64,000 nucleotides of DNA, from positions 372,001-436,000 of the forward strand of contig OW569344.1 in NCBI GenBank assembly GCA_937625935.1. Direction: 5' to 3'. The DNA is from Tetramitus jugosus (Eukaryota; Heterolobosea; Eutetramitea; Acrasida; Vahlkampfiidae). Positions 49,674-59,125 of the stretch are shown here, piece by piece (within the stretch, counting starts at the first letter, position 1; every line of letters begins with the position of its first letter). The position numbers and the translations under genes were made by a program. Under the pieces are notes generated by a model, which was not told the DNA's origin, made no database searches, and saw only the letters and a program-made list of their open reading frames with translations.

Positions 49674-49847
49674 TTTGTGTTGTGTGCTTGCTTTTTCTCC
49701 TTCTTCAATTTCACACAAAAAATGCATCGTTCAACAAGTTGGTTGAGGTCTCAATTCTGATCAGACGAATACAACTGACATTGAAATGGTCTATAAATCA
49801 AGGTTTTTTACACATCTACTCATGTGAGAGATCGTTGTTGTTTGGCT

Positions 49848-50837
49848 TTACATCCAGCCATACTTGCGCCAAGCAGCTTGTTTGTTGGCTCTTCCAGTGG
49901 CGGCTCTCTCAGCATTCTCCAACTCATTTACCTGTGCATTATGGGCAAGGTACGAGAGTTGATTACGTGATCTCTGCGTGTTCGAAATGGCTTTCTGTGG
50001 AATTTGGCCAGTTGATTGTCCAGCTGTCAGATTCTTATGCTTTTCAGCTGCTAACTGGCGTTTCATCACTTCATCCAAGTATGAACTTCCTCTATTCACT
50101 GAATTGACTTCGATGATGCTGGCTGATGATCTTTGTAAGTCTCTTAAAACTTCTGCAGGCAAGTGCTCTTGACTGATGGACGACGATGATGTGGATCCAA
50201 AAGCAGTGGCACCAACATCTTCACTTGCACCACTACCACTACTACCACCACCAGGGTACAAATAGGTTGAGGCATCCATAGATGCTTCATATTGAGAGGG
50301 AACATCAGGAACTTGATACTCATGCAAATGATCAAAGAAATCATCGGATAATAATGGTGCTTGTTGTTGTCGATTATTCATATCATAATCATCATTGTCT
50401 ATATCACGGTCAGCAGTCGATTGATAAGCACTCACTACTTCATTCTCTTCATTCAATTGATTTGTTATTGCTGCTGCTGTTGTTGTTGTTGTTATTTTCT
50501 TTTGTCTCTTTGTGCTTCTTGTTGTTGTTCGCACCTCCTCAAAATGATCATTAATCGCATCTTCCTTCTTTTCATCATTCAAAATTTCTTCTAGTTCCTT
50601 GTCTAATCCGAGTGCACTGACAATATCCCGTGTCGAACGCTTTCTCTTTTGCTTTGCTTGGCTCTTTTTTATTCTTTGACTGACGACTTGACTCGTTTTG
50701 TTGGTGAGATCGGCATCAGCAGATGAGCTTTTCAATGTAGTAGCTTCAACGCCATCCGTTGAGGCAATAGTTTGACTCTTGATTTGGGTTGCTGGGACTG
50801 ATTCTTCGTCCGACGAGTAATCAACAAGACCAAGCAT
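49848..50837 (-). CDS. PRCC: PRCC-like nuclear protein
   Basis: A 329-aa protein with ATG at 50837. It opens MLGLVDYSSDEES and has a long Ser/Thr/Asp-rich disordered middle. The ordered C-terminus SRNQLSYLAHNAQVNELENA and NKQAAWRKYGW matches the PRCC end, where human has RKHQITYLIHQAKERELEL and RQTQAKYGF. PRCC (MAD2B-interacting, also called mitotic checkpoint regulator) is a nuclear protein associated with spliceosomes and mRNA processing. The acidic SSDEE start is also family-typical. Confidence 0.78.
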   Translation of the reverse strand: MLGLVDYSSDEESVPATQIKSQTIASTDGVEATTLKSSSADADLTNKTSQVVSQRIKKSQAKQKRKRSTRDIVSALGLDKELEEILNDEKKEDAINDHFEEVRTTTRSTKRQKKITTTTTAAAITNQLNEENEVVSAYQSTADRDIDNDDYDMNNRQQQAPLLSDDFFDHLHEYQVPDVPSQYEASMDASTYLYPGGGSSGSGASEDVGATAFGSTSSSSISQEHLPAEVLRDLQRSSASIIEVNSVNRGSSYLDEVMKRQLAAEKHKNLTAGQSTGQIPQKAISNTQRSRNQLSYLAHNAQVNELENAERAATGRANKQAAWRKYGWM

Positions 50838-51160
50838 TTGTTTTCGTTTTGTCTGGTTTTTTCAAACAACGAATGACGAAATTCGAACTTATGGTGATTC
50901 TTCCGATGAAGGAGACCTAAAATTTTAGGAGTTTCTAGTTCCTTTGTTCAACTCATCCAGAACAAGTGGACTATGCCAACCAAACTTTTCTTGTCCACAA
51001 ATCATTGTACTTACTTGAATTAAGAACCCTAGTAACGGAGAAATGTCTCTAAAATGAAGGTGCAATTTGGACTGCATTTTCCGTCATAACCAATTGTGAA
51101 AACCATCATATTTTCTGTTGAACAAGAGACGACGAGCAACAACAAACACACAACAACACA
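50838..51160. promoter_or_regulatory. Divergent promoter region PRCC / tRNase Z
   Basis: A 323-bp gap between divergent ATGs. It contains CCAAT at 51090-51094 (ACCAATTG) and a CAACAACAA leader just before 51161. No other gene was seen. Confidence 0.4.
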
Positions 51161-53833
51161 ATGGTGAAAATATATTGTCAAGTCCTTGGAACAAAAACCT
51201 TGGACTCCGATCCTAGCGTACTCCTCTTCTTTGACAACAAACGTTACTTGTTCAATGTGGGTGAAGGCACCATGCGCTTCTGTACGGAACACAAGATTCG
51301 CTTGGCCAAGATTTCTCACTTATTTTTGACTGATCTGTGTCCTGAGACTCTTGGTGGACTTCCTGGTTTGTTGTTGACTCTGGCTGATTCACGCTCTGCA
51401 AGCAATACCAACAGTAGCAACAGCAGCACCAATGCAGTGAATCAATCGGTTGTAGCGGCAACGACAGCGTCGACAACATTGATTAACTTGTTTGGACCGA
51501 CGAATACATTGTTCTATTTGGCTACATTGCGCTGGTTTGTCAAGAGACGAGACTTGCTTGTGGCGTTGACTGAGGCAATCAATGAGGATGATGGTAGCAG
51601 TAGTAAGAGCGCACAACAACAACGACCCGAATTTATCTTTGCAGATGAGAATGTGAGTGTTGAGGCTGTTTCTGTGTGTGTGCCACCTGCTGCATGCAGT
51701 GCAAACAATGATCAAACAACAACGACAATGATTCAAAGATACTTGAATGAGTCATCTGCACACTCGCCACTGCTACAAGATTTTATTATCAAGAAGTCTT
51801 CAAATCATCAAGTGAGCCAGACAAAGGCTAATGACACAGATCACGAGCCTGAATGCAAGAGAAGGCGATTGGATGATGAAAACGAGAATCAAACTTCAAC
51901 TTCTTGCTCTCCATCAACTGTTTTTGCCTATAGAGATCGATTAAATCTGCTGTTGAATGAGAAGCGAGTGGAGTGCACCTATGGAGCTCCATTGACCAGC
52001 AAGAGTGCTCTTCTTCCAAAGTCAATTGATAGCTCTGTCAGCTACATTTGTCACACACCGTTACTGCCTGGAAAATTTGATGCTAAAAAAGCCAAGGAAC
52101 TTGGTATCAAACCAGGGCCTCTCTATGGTCAACTGAGTCGAGGTGAATCTGTAATCATGGATGATGGTAGAGTAGTCACACCGGATCAAGTGGTTGGACA
52201 AGCAAGACCAGGACCAATTGTGGCTGTAGTGTCATGTCCATCTGTGTCCTTCTTGAATGGATTGGTAAATCACAAGAAATGGAGCCCATATCTACAAGGA
52301 AAACAGAGAATATCAGTAATGATTCACATGGCAAAGAGCGAGCTGATCAATGACCCGATATATGTGTCCTTTATGAAGAAATTTGGAAAAGATTGTCAAC
52401 ATTTGCTGATTAACCAAACACACTCTGTTGATAAGTGTGTGTTTGAAAGCTCTGCGAACATTCAATGCAAACTAAATCTCATTGACAATGAAATATTTGG
52501 AGTACCGCACGTGATGAAATCCACAATTAACTCGAATGAACAAGAAAAAACAAATGGAGCAGACAAAATTTATGCACCACAACCAGTGAAAGAATTTGAG
52601 ACAAAGTTAGGGAAGGGATTCAAAGTATGGAGAACAGATAATTTGATGAAGTTTACTCTCGAACCGCAAGCACAGTTTGGAATTGACGTGAACTCAGCTA
52701 TTGTTCCTGATATTTGCTGCTCTACTGTCCAAAATAATTTTTCAAAGGAAACACATAGCATTTTACACGAACTGTTCGATCAATACAAGCTGACAAAATC
52801 GAACATTATGAATCGATTTAGGACACAACCAGAGAGTAATCACGAGAAAATGATTGCCTCAATCAGTAATAGTCATGAAACAGAGATTGTTTTCCTCGGA
52901 ACTGGATCTGCTCTCCCCTCAAAATATCGAAACGTTTCCTCTATCTTATTTAAATCACCTGATCATACAATATTAATGGATTGTGGAGAGGGTACACTGG
53001 GTCAAATGTATCGAGTGTACGGGAGGGAAGAGACTGATGACATCTTGATGAACCAAATGAAGTGTGTGTGGTTGTCTCATATGCATGCCGATCACCATCT
53101 TGGTCTCGCTAAAATATTGAATCGTAGATGTCAGTTGTATCTCGAGTCCGAACAAAAGGAACCATTACGCAAAGTACTCGTCATAGGACCCTACATCCTA
53201 CAACAATATCTTATCGAGTTTGAAATTGCTTGTCACCAAATTCATCAACCAAACACTCCACAATTGAGCGATACCTACGAATTTGTGTTGATTGATAAGC
53301 TGATTAACCCCGATCACACTGAAACCTCGATCGTAAATAACTTGTACTCTGCAAACAGTGACAATGGATTACAAATGGTACGATTCTACAATATCGCAGT
53401 GGATCATAGCTGTAAGAACTCATATGGACTTATCCTACAGTTCAGCAATGGGCTTAAGATTGTGTACAGTGGTGACACCAGACCATGTCAACAGCTCATA
53501 AATGCAGGCCAAGATGCCACAGTACTAATTCATGAAGCAACATTCGAGGACACCCTGCAGGATGAAGCCATCAAAAAGAAACACAGTACAACAAAAGAGG
53601 CAGTCACGAGCGGTATGCAAATGAATGCCTTCCGCATTATGCTTACTCATTTTTCTCAACGCTACCCAAAGGTTCCAGTATTTGATGACGATGACATGAA
53701 GGGAAGTGCTACGAATAGAACAAGTATCGCCTTCGATATGATGAGAGTTTCCCTCAAGTCGTTACTGTATGCGCCGGCAGTCATTCCAGCAGTCCAAGAA
53801 CTTTTCGCAGAAGAAATTGCAGAGCAATCATAA
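51161..53833 (+). CDS. ELAC2: Long-form tRNase Z (ELAC2)
   Basis: An 890-aa single-exon protein with ATG at 51161. Both metallo-beta-lactamase halves are present. The N-terminal half keeps the pseudo-site and exosite-type start (YLFNVGEGTMRF), the C-terminal half is active: EIVFLGTGSALPSKYRNVSS, ILMDCGEGTLGQMYR, and the zinc site WLSHMHADHHLG near residue 640. The conserved YSGDTRP and HEATF follow. A ~100-residue Ser/Thr/Asn insertion is in the N-half. The enzyme cuts 3' trailers off tRNA precursors, in nucleus and mitochondria. No mitochondrial presequence is evident. Confidence 0.95.
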   Translation: MVKIYCQVLGTKTLDSDPSVLLFFDNKRYLFNVGEGTMRFCTEHKIRLAKISHLFLTDLCPETLGGLPGLLLTLADSRSASNTNSSNSSTNAVNQSVVAATTASTTLINLFGPTNTLFYLATLRWFVKRRDLLVALTEAINEDDGSSSKSAQQQRPEFIFADENVSVEAVSVCVPPAACSANNDQTTTTMIQRYLNESSAHSPLLQDFIIKKSSNHQVSQTKANDTDHEPECKRRRLDDENENQTSTSCSPSTVFAYRDRLNLLLNEKRVECTYGAPLTSKSALLPKSIDSSVSYICHTPLLPGKFDAKKAKELGIKPGPLYGQLSRGESVIMDDGRVVTPDQVVGQARPGPIVAVVSCPSVSFLNGLVNHKKWSPYLQGKQRISVMIHMAKSELINDPIYVSFMKKFGKDCQHLLINQTHSVDKCVFESSANIQCKLNLIDNEIFGVPHVMKSTINSNEQEKTNGADKIYAPQPVKEFETKLGKGFKVWRTDNLMKFTLEPQAQFGIDVNSAIVPDICCSTVQNNFSKETHSILHELFDQYKLTKSNIMNRFRTQPESNHEKMIASISNSHETEIVFLGTGSALPSKYRNVSSILFKSPDHTILMDCGEGTLGQMYRVYGREETDDILMNQMKCVWLSHMHADHHLGLAKILNRRCQLYLESEQKEPLRKVLVIGPYILQQYLIEFEIACHQIHQPNTPQLSDTYEFVLIDKLINPDHTETSIVNNLYSANSDNGLQMVRFYNIAVDHSCKNSYGLILQFSNGLKIVYSGDTRPCQQLINAGQDATVLIHEATFEDTLQDEAIKKKHSTTKEAVTSGMQMNAFRIMLTHFSQRYPKVPVFDDDDMKGSATNRTSIAFDMMRVSLKSLLYAPAVIPAVQELFAEEIAEQS

Positions 53834-53875
53834 ACATAAATTGTTATGACATTGTACAACACCTCACTACAAACT

Positions 53876-55560
53876 TTAATCACATTTGTGTTTCTGTTGG
53901 ACTTTTGAGCGCCCACAGCAAGTTACGGCCTTCATAATTCTAAAGATTGCATAAAATATCAGGAGATAGAATGCAATGAGATCCAATTTGGTTGATTGAA
54001 TGAAGTTATAGTGAGGATCGACTTGCAAATGATCAATATCACCAATATCACCCATCATCTCAACCAAACTAACATAACGTTCCAAACCACCAGAGTGCTT
54101 GATGATCTTTTGCTGTTTCTGCACTGCACTTCTAAAGATGTCAGTTGATGTAATATCAAAAGAAGAGAGCAACTTTGCCACTGTAATATCTGTCTTCTCT
54201 TCTCGTGACTTGTACAATCCAACACCGAGGTGATTATCTTCCAATAATTGGGCAACCTTGTATTGATCGAACGAGAAAGGCATTCCTATAAGTCGCTTTC
54301 CGAAATATAAGCCCTCTTGAGCACTGTTCAACCCGCAATGAGTAATGAAATACTTGACAGATGGGAGTGCTAAAATATTGACCTGAGGAACAAACTTCGT
54401 TGTCACAAAGATGGAATCTGGCAATTGTAGTTGCAGAGAGGTGAAAGTCAGGTAGTTTTTATCTCTGAGAACAACCAGGGACGATATATTTCGTGTTTCG
54501 TATGCTGTTACAAGACCCTTGAACAAGATGGACATGGTTTCGTTTGATAATGTTCCAGTCGTGCCAAAAGCAACATATGCAATATCTGAACTACCATATC
54601 GCTCTAACCAAGGAGACAACTCTGGGAACGAGTCTAATAAATATGTTTCATTATTGGCCTGTTTGAGATCAATAACAGGTCCAACAAAATGAATATTAGG
54701 CGCTGATGCTACAGCAGACTGATAGTCAAAACCACGCGTATTCGTAACTACATGAAGAGACTTGTACTGCGATTCAGCCAACACATTCAAGTTAACAACA
54801 TCTCTCGTATATTCGTTCGTTACTAAAGTAAAAACTGGATAAAGTGTTTCATACACAGCTCTAAAATGTGCAATGATCCTTTGAGGATATTTGACAAAGT
54901 CATGAATGGAAATGGGGTTCTTCGTGAAAGATGGAGGATAATTCACTCCATGAGTGTAGAGACTGGGGAAATTGACAACCGTGGGTACACCCTCATTCAT
55001 TAGATAACTCCTACTCGCAACCATACTCATATCCAGAACGGCAACATGAAACTCCTTCACATTCATTCCCCTCAAGAACTGAACGATGCCTGCATCAACA
55101 GGGAACAAGTAATGACGAAAGATTTCCATAATTGCCTCCAATAGATCCATTGTCTCAATTTCCATGGAAACATCGTCCCACTTATCGAGCTTCAGTGGAA
55201 TTTGATCCAATGGCACCAGGGTTGACTGAATGTTGGAACAGTCCGAGTATTGGTTGACAAAAATATCAGACAACAGAGTCACATTGTGACCTCTGCTGTG
55301 CAGTTGGCGAATGAGTCGAACTAGCAATCGAGAGTGACCGGCAGCTCCAGGCGTAACCTATATTGACACACAACACAAAATGCACATATTGAGCATGTAC
55401 CGTGTTTCAAGATTCATTTGAATAAGGAGAAACTTACCACTAGTATGTTGAGTGGAGAAGAGCCAGTATAGGACTCTTGCCCACCAGATGCAGTAGTGAG
55501 AGAATAGACATGACACAAAAGGACAGCAATAACGAATAAAATGAATACCAACAAGCGCAT
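53876..55560 (-). CDS. UDP-glucuronosyl/glucosyltransferase (GT1), ER membrane
   Basis: Exons complement(53876..55357, 55438..55560) give 534 aa. Exon 1 encodes a signal peptide (RLLVFILFVIAVLLCHVYS) and NILV; the 80-bp intron (GTAAGT...TATAG) then leads to VTPGAAGHSRLLVRLIRQL, the N-terminal donor-fold start. A GT1 signature at FITHCGLNSAQEGLYFGKRL binds UDP-sugar; the usual GxPxxxDQ follows as GMPFSFDQ. A C-terminal hydrophobic segment (LIAFYLLIFYAIFRIM) and short basic tail are typical of UGTs held in the ER membrane. It conjugates sugar to lipid or xenobiotic acceptors; substrate unknown. Confidence 0.9.
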
Positions 55561-55790
55561 TTTGTAGAATTTTGTTTTGTTATGTTGTGAGAAAAGCAAA
55601 GTGACCCAAAAGTTCTTCCTGAATTTTCGCGAATCATATCCTTCACCTGTCTTCTTGGTATGGCTCTTTAGCCACCACCGTAATGCATCAACAGTGCATC
55701 TCCAACAACAATTGAGCATACACAAAAAAAAACGCGGGATCGGAGCAAAAAAACAGCAACAAACAATCCATCATAGCACATACAACAACA

Positions 55791-57472
55791 ATGTACAACC
55801 TTTTGAAAAAGAGGGACAACAACCGAGAGGATGAAGAAGAGGATATGGATATCACTGGTGGAGACATGACTTCTCCCTCCAAAACCCCCACTACCACAAC
55901 CACTCCATTTTCACCAACATCCAAAGGAGCACTCACCATCACAACACCCTCAGTCGTCAATACGGGTGGTGGTGCTTCTCTGTTGACTGCTGAATTGCGT
56001 CAACAACAACAATCATCATCAACTACATCAACAACCACAGCAACAACAACAACAACAACAGCACAACAACAACAACCATCATCTCACTCTTCCATCGCCT
56101 CCTCATCAGCATTCGCCTCTCGACCAAGATCACTCTCTTCCTCACCCATTATATCAGCTATTCCTACAGGCACCAACTTTTCTCAAGTACCAACCACAGC
56201 AGTCTCTGCTCTGTCCTCCTCACTCAAAGACAGAGGTTCTCCCTTGTACAGAAACAGTTATGAAGCAAAAGTACAAGTCATACCCACCTCTTCACCTTTT
56301 TCTCCGAAACCACACAACAAGAATTTACCGCCATTGCACACGATTGATATCAAACAGGAGTTGTTGGATCCGATTATTCAATTTTATGAGAGTAGGACGA
56401 ATTATGATTGCATGCCAAACAGTTGTAAGGTAATGGTGTTTGATATTGATTTGCCTGTGAGAGAAGCTTTTTATGTGGCTGCTTCCAATGGTATGTATTT
56501 TTGGTGATATTCTTATTTGCTGTTTTATGTTGTTGTTGTTGGTTATTTGTTGGTTGTTGTTGATGTGTATTGACTGACTCTCTCTTCATCTCTCTAGACA
56601 TTTCATTTGCTACACTATGGGACAGTAAGACAAGCAGTCTTGTGGGAATGTTGACCGTGACTGATTTGATTGATATTCTATTGCACTATCATGGTGAAAC
56701 CAACGTGATTCAGGATCTGATTGCCCAAAAAGAGATTCGCTATTGGAGACAGTTGCAGAAGCGTAACAGACCTGCACAACTCGTGCACGTAACACCAGAA
56801 GACTCACTATTAACAGCGATATATGCATTGCAAAAGCACAAGATTCATCGTTTGCCGGTTGTTTCACCTCGTGGTTCACTCTTGCAAATTATCACACATT
56901 CTCATTTGTTGGCATTTTTAGTGCAGAATATGAACTTTGACTCCCCAATATTCAAGTATTCGATTGAAGCACTGGGCATTGGTACGTATGATACCTTGAT
57001 TACTGCATCGCCAAGCATCGCGCTATTTGATGCATTGAAAATGTTTGCCAAGTTTAAAGTGTCTGCTATTCCAGTTGTAGATGGTCAAGGCGTTGTTGTG
57101 GATGTGTTTTCACGTTACGATATTGTTTATCTTGTGAGAGACGGCGATTACAAATTGGAGTACTCTTTGGAAGAAGCTTTGAAGAGACGTCCAAAGATCC
57201 CAGTGTTCACATGTACGAAGAATGAATCATTTGAGAAGGTTCTGCGCCATTTGTCCAGCACACGTATCCATCGTTTGATTTGTGTAGATGATGATGGAAG
57301 AGCTGTTGGTATTGTCTCCATTTCTGACATTTTCTCCTTCCTGCTGTTCAACGATGAGAGGACATTGCCAGAAATTAAAGAAAAGATCCAAAGAGGTCCA
57401 CAGGTGAATCATGCCTACATGAGCAACTTGTTCATGGATGCTCAGCACCCTCTCGATCGACCAGGTCTCTAA
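55791..57472 (+). CDS. AMPK gamma / SNF4 CBS-domain subunit
   Basis: Exons 55791..56490 and 56598..57472 give 524 aa. The 107-bp intron (GTATGT...CTCTAG) splits an Asp codon in the VAASNDISFATLWDSKTSSL segment. The first ~175 residues are Thr/Ser/Gln-rich. Four CBS motifs follow: MVFDIDLPVREAFYVAA with LTVTDLIDILLHY, PEDSLLTAIYALQKHKIHRL, PSIALFDALKMFAKFKVSAI, and NESFEKVLRHLSSTRIHRLI. The pattern SxFTxxDxxxxL recurs as VTDLIDIL, SRYDIVYL and SISDIFSFL. Gamma binds AMP/ADP/ATP and controls the kinase trimer that senses energy. Confidence 0.93.
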
Positions 57473-57514
57473 GAACTCAACCCAATAAATATTTTTCAAG
57501 TATACAACCAACCA

Positions 57515-57572
57515 CTTGGCGGGCAAATTTCTTGTCGTTATCGATTCAAAGAAAAACACCAATTTTTTGGCG
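57515..57572. promoter_or_regulatory. Paired E2F-like elements before the Mis18-like gene
   Basis: TTGGCGGGCAAA at 57515-57526 and TTTTTTGGCGG at 57562-57572 lie within 140 bp of the ATG at 57651. TTGGCGGG is close to the classical E2F site. Function is inferred. Confidence 0.5.
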
Positions 57573-57650
57573 GTTTTTAGTTTTTGTGTCACAGAGAAAA
57601 ACAAGATAAGAACTCAACAAAGAAACCTGCAACAACACACTGATCACAGA

Positions 57651-59021
57651 ATGAATTATTCTCCCAATTCTGCAAATACACAGCAGCAGCAATCACGTCG
57701 TTCCTCATCGGGCAACAACAATACACCGATCACCAAACATCGAGTTTCTCACTCGACATCTTCCACATCACCTCCCTATCATCAAACGACTCCTTCACCT
57801 TCCTCCACGACCACACCAACCAATGTACAATCGAATCAGACGCATCACTTTCATCAACTCAATCATAATCAACCCTATCGATCATCACCACCATATGGCC
57901 GTCACACTATTGCTCACAACTCAACGACATCTGGTGGTGGTGGTGATGAGAATGATATGATGTTCAACGAACATCAACAATCACAACAACAACAACAATT
58001 CGGTTCTTCTACAATGATGACATCAACACCGACATCATCAGTAGCACCAGCAATTGGACAATCACCTCATTATCAACATCAGACCAATCTTCAAACAATG
58101 ACAATGGATCACGAAGACACAGTAGAAGAAGTACAAGAACAGCAACAGCAACCATCTTCATCATCATCAGTGCTGATCGAAGACAATGCACTACCATCAT
58201 CACCCTCTGCTGACATTCATAACAGTACCATGTTTGGATCCACTCAAATGGATCCCTGTGTATTCCTGTGCTATAACTGCGGAACCATTATCAGTGACTC
58301 AGTGAGTTGTGTGGCAGGCAGTGAAGAGATGCTCGGATTCAACGGTGTTTGCAATATTATACAGGGTCAGGGACCTGTTGTGTCCAGTGACCGTTTCGAC
58401 GAAGGATGCACATACTTTCCAGTCAACTGTATTCATTGCAAGTCATATCTAGGTAAGAAGTACAAGACAACGACAGAGTCAATGGACGATTACAGAGATT
58501 TGTACGCATTCTTGAGGAGTGAACTTCCACAGCACGTGTTGGGCAAGTGTGTTCCCGATGCATCGACATCGGATGGAGAGACCGTTGCAGTGACATCGAC
58601 AAAGGACACTGTTGATCTCCTCATGGTCCATGTTGTGAAGCACAATGAGAGATTGACTAATTTGGAGAACAATGTCGTCACTGTGGATACGGTGAGAAGG
58701 ATGCTTGAACCCTTGATGAAGCAGATTCGTTCTCATGAGTACATGATACGTATTATGAAAGCAGAGAGGGAGATGAAGAAGGAAAGTGTGAAAGCATCGT
58801 CTCTTCATCCAACGAGCGGCGGTGCTTCTTCGTCCATCTTGACCAACGAACCACCTCACTCTCAACGGTCATCCACCGGAACTTCTAGCTCTATTCGCAA
58901 ACCTACCACAAATGCTTCTGCAGGAAAGCGTATCAGGACCAGTGGTGAACATGAATCGCGACCTGGTGAGCGGTCAGGTGTGATCCAGTCCCAACCATCA
59001 GCCAAAAGAACCAGAAAGTAA
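57651..59021 (+). CDS. Mis18-like centromere protein
   Basis: ATG 57651 gives 456 aa. The first ~200 residues are disordered (Gln, Ser, Thr, His). Residues ~203-290 fit the Mis18/Yippee fold: VFLCYNCGTIISDSVSCVAG and, after ~40 residues, VNCIHCKSYLGKKYKTTTES and DDYRDLYAFLRSE. Human Mis18-alpha has FLCSGCRRPLGDSLSWV, CCAGCSLNLGYVYRCTP and LDYKRDLFCL at the same spacing. The two CxxC pairs bind zinc. A coiled coil (~350-395, LLMVHVVKHNERLTNLENN) follows, as in Mis18, then a basic tail. Mis18 primes centromeres for CENP-A loading by HJURP-type chaperones. Confidence 0.8.
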   Translation: MNYSPNSANTQQQQSRRSSSGNNNTPITKHRVSHSTSSTSPPYHQTTPSPSSTTTPTNVQSNQTHHFHQLNHNQPYRSSPPYGRHTIAHNSTTSGGGGDENDMMFNEHQQSQQQQQFGSSTMMTSTPTSSVAPAIGQSPHYQHQTNLQTMTMDHEDTVEEVQEQQQQPSSSSSVLIEDNALPSSPSADIHNSTMFGSTQMDPCVFLCYNCGTIISDSVSCVAGSEEMLGFNGVCNIIQGQGPVVSSDRFDEGCTYFPVNCIHCKSYLGKKYKTTTESMDDYRDLYAFLRSELPQHVLGKCVPDASTSDGETVAVTSTKDTVDLLMVHVVKHNERLTNLENNVVTVDTVRRMLEPLMKQIRSHEYMIRIMKAEREMKKESVKASSLHPTSGGASSSILTNEPPHSQRSSTGTSSSIRKPTTNASAGKRIRTSGEHESRPGERSGVIQSQPSAKRTRK

Positions 59022-59125
59022 AACTTTATGTGTGCATGAATTTTTTTTTGAAACAAAAAATCATACCAAAACTGATTGTGTTCGTTGTTGTGATCTCTCA
59101 TCAATAAAACAAAACAGCGAATGAA

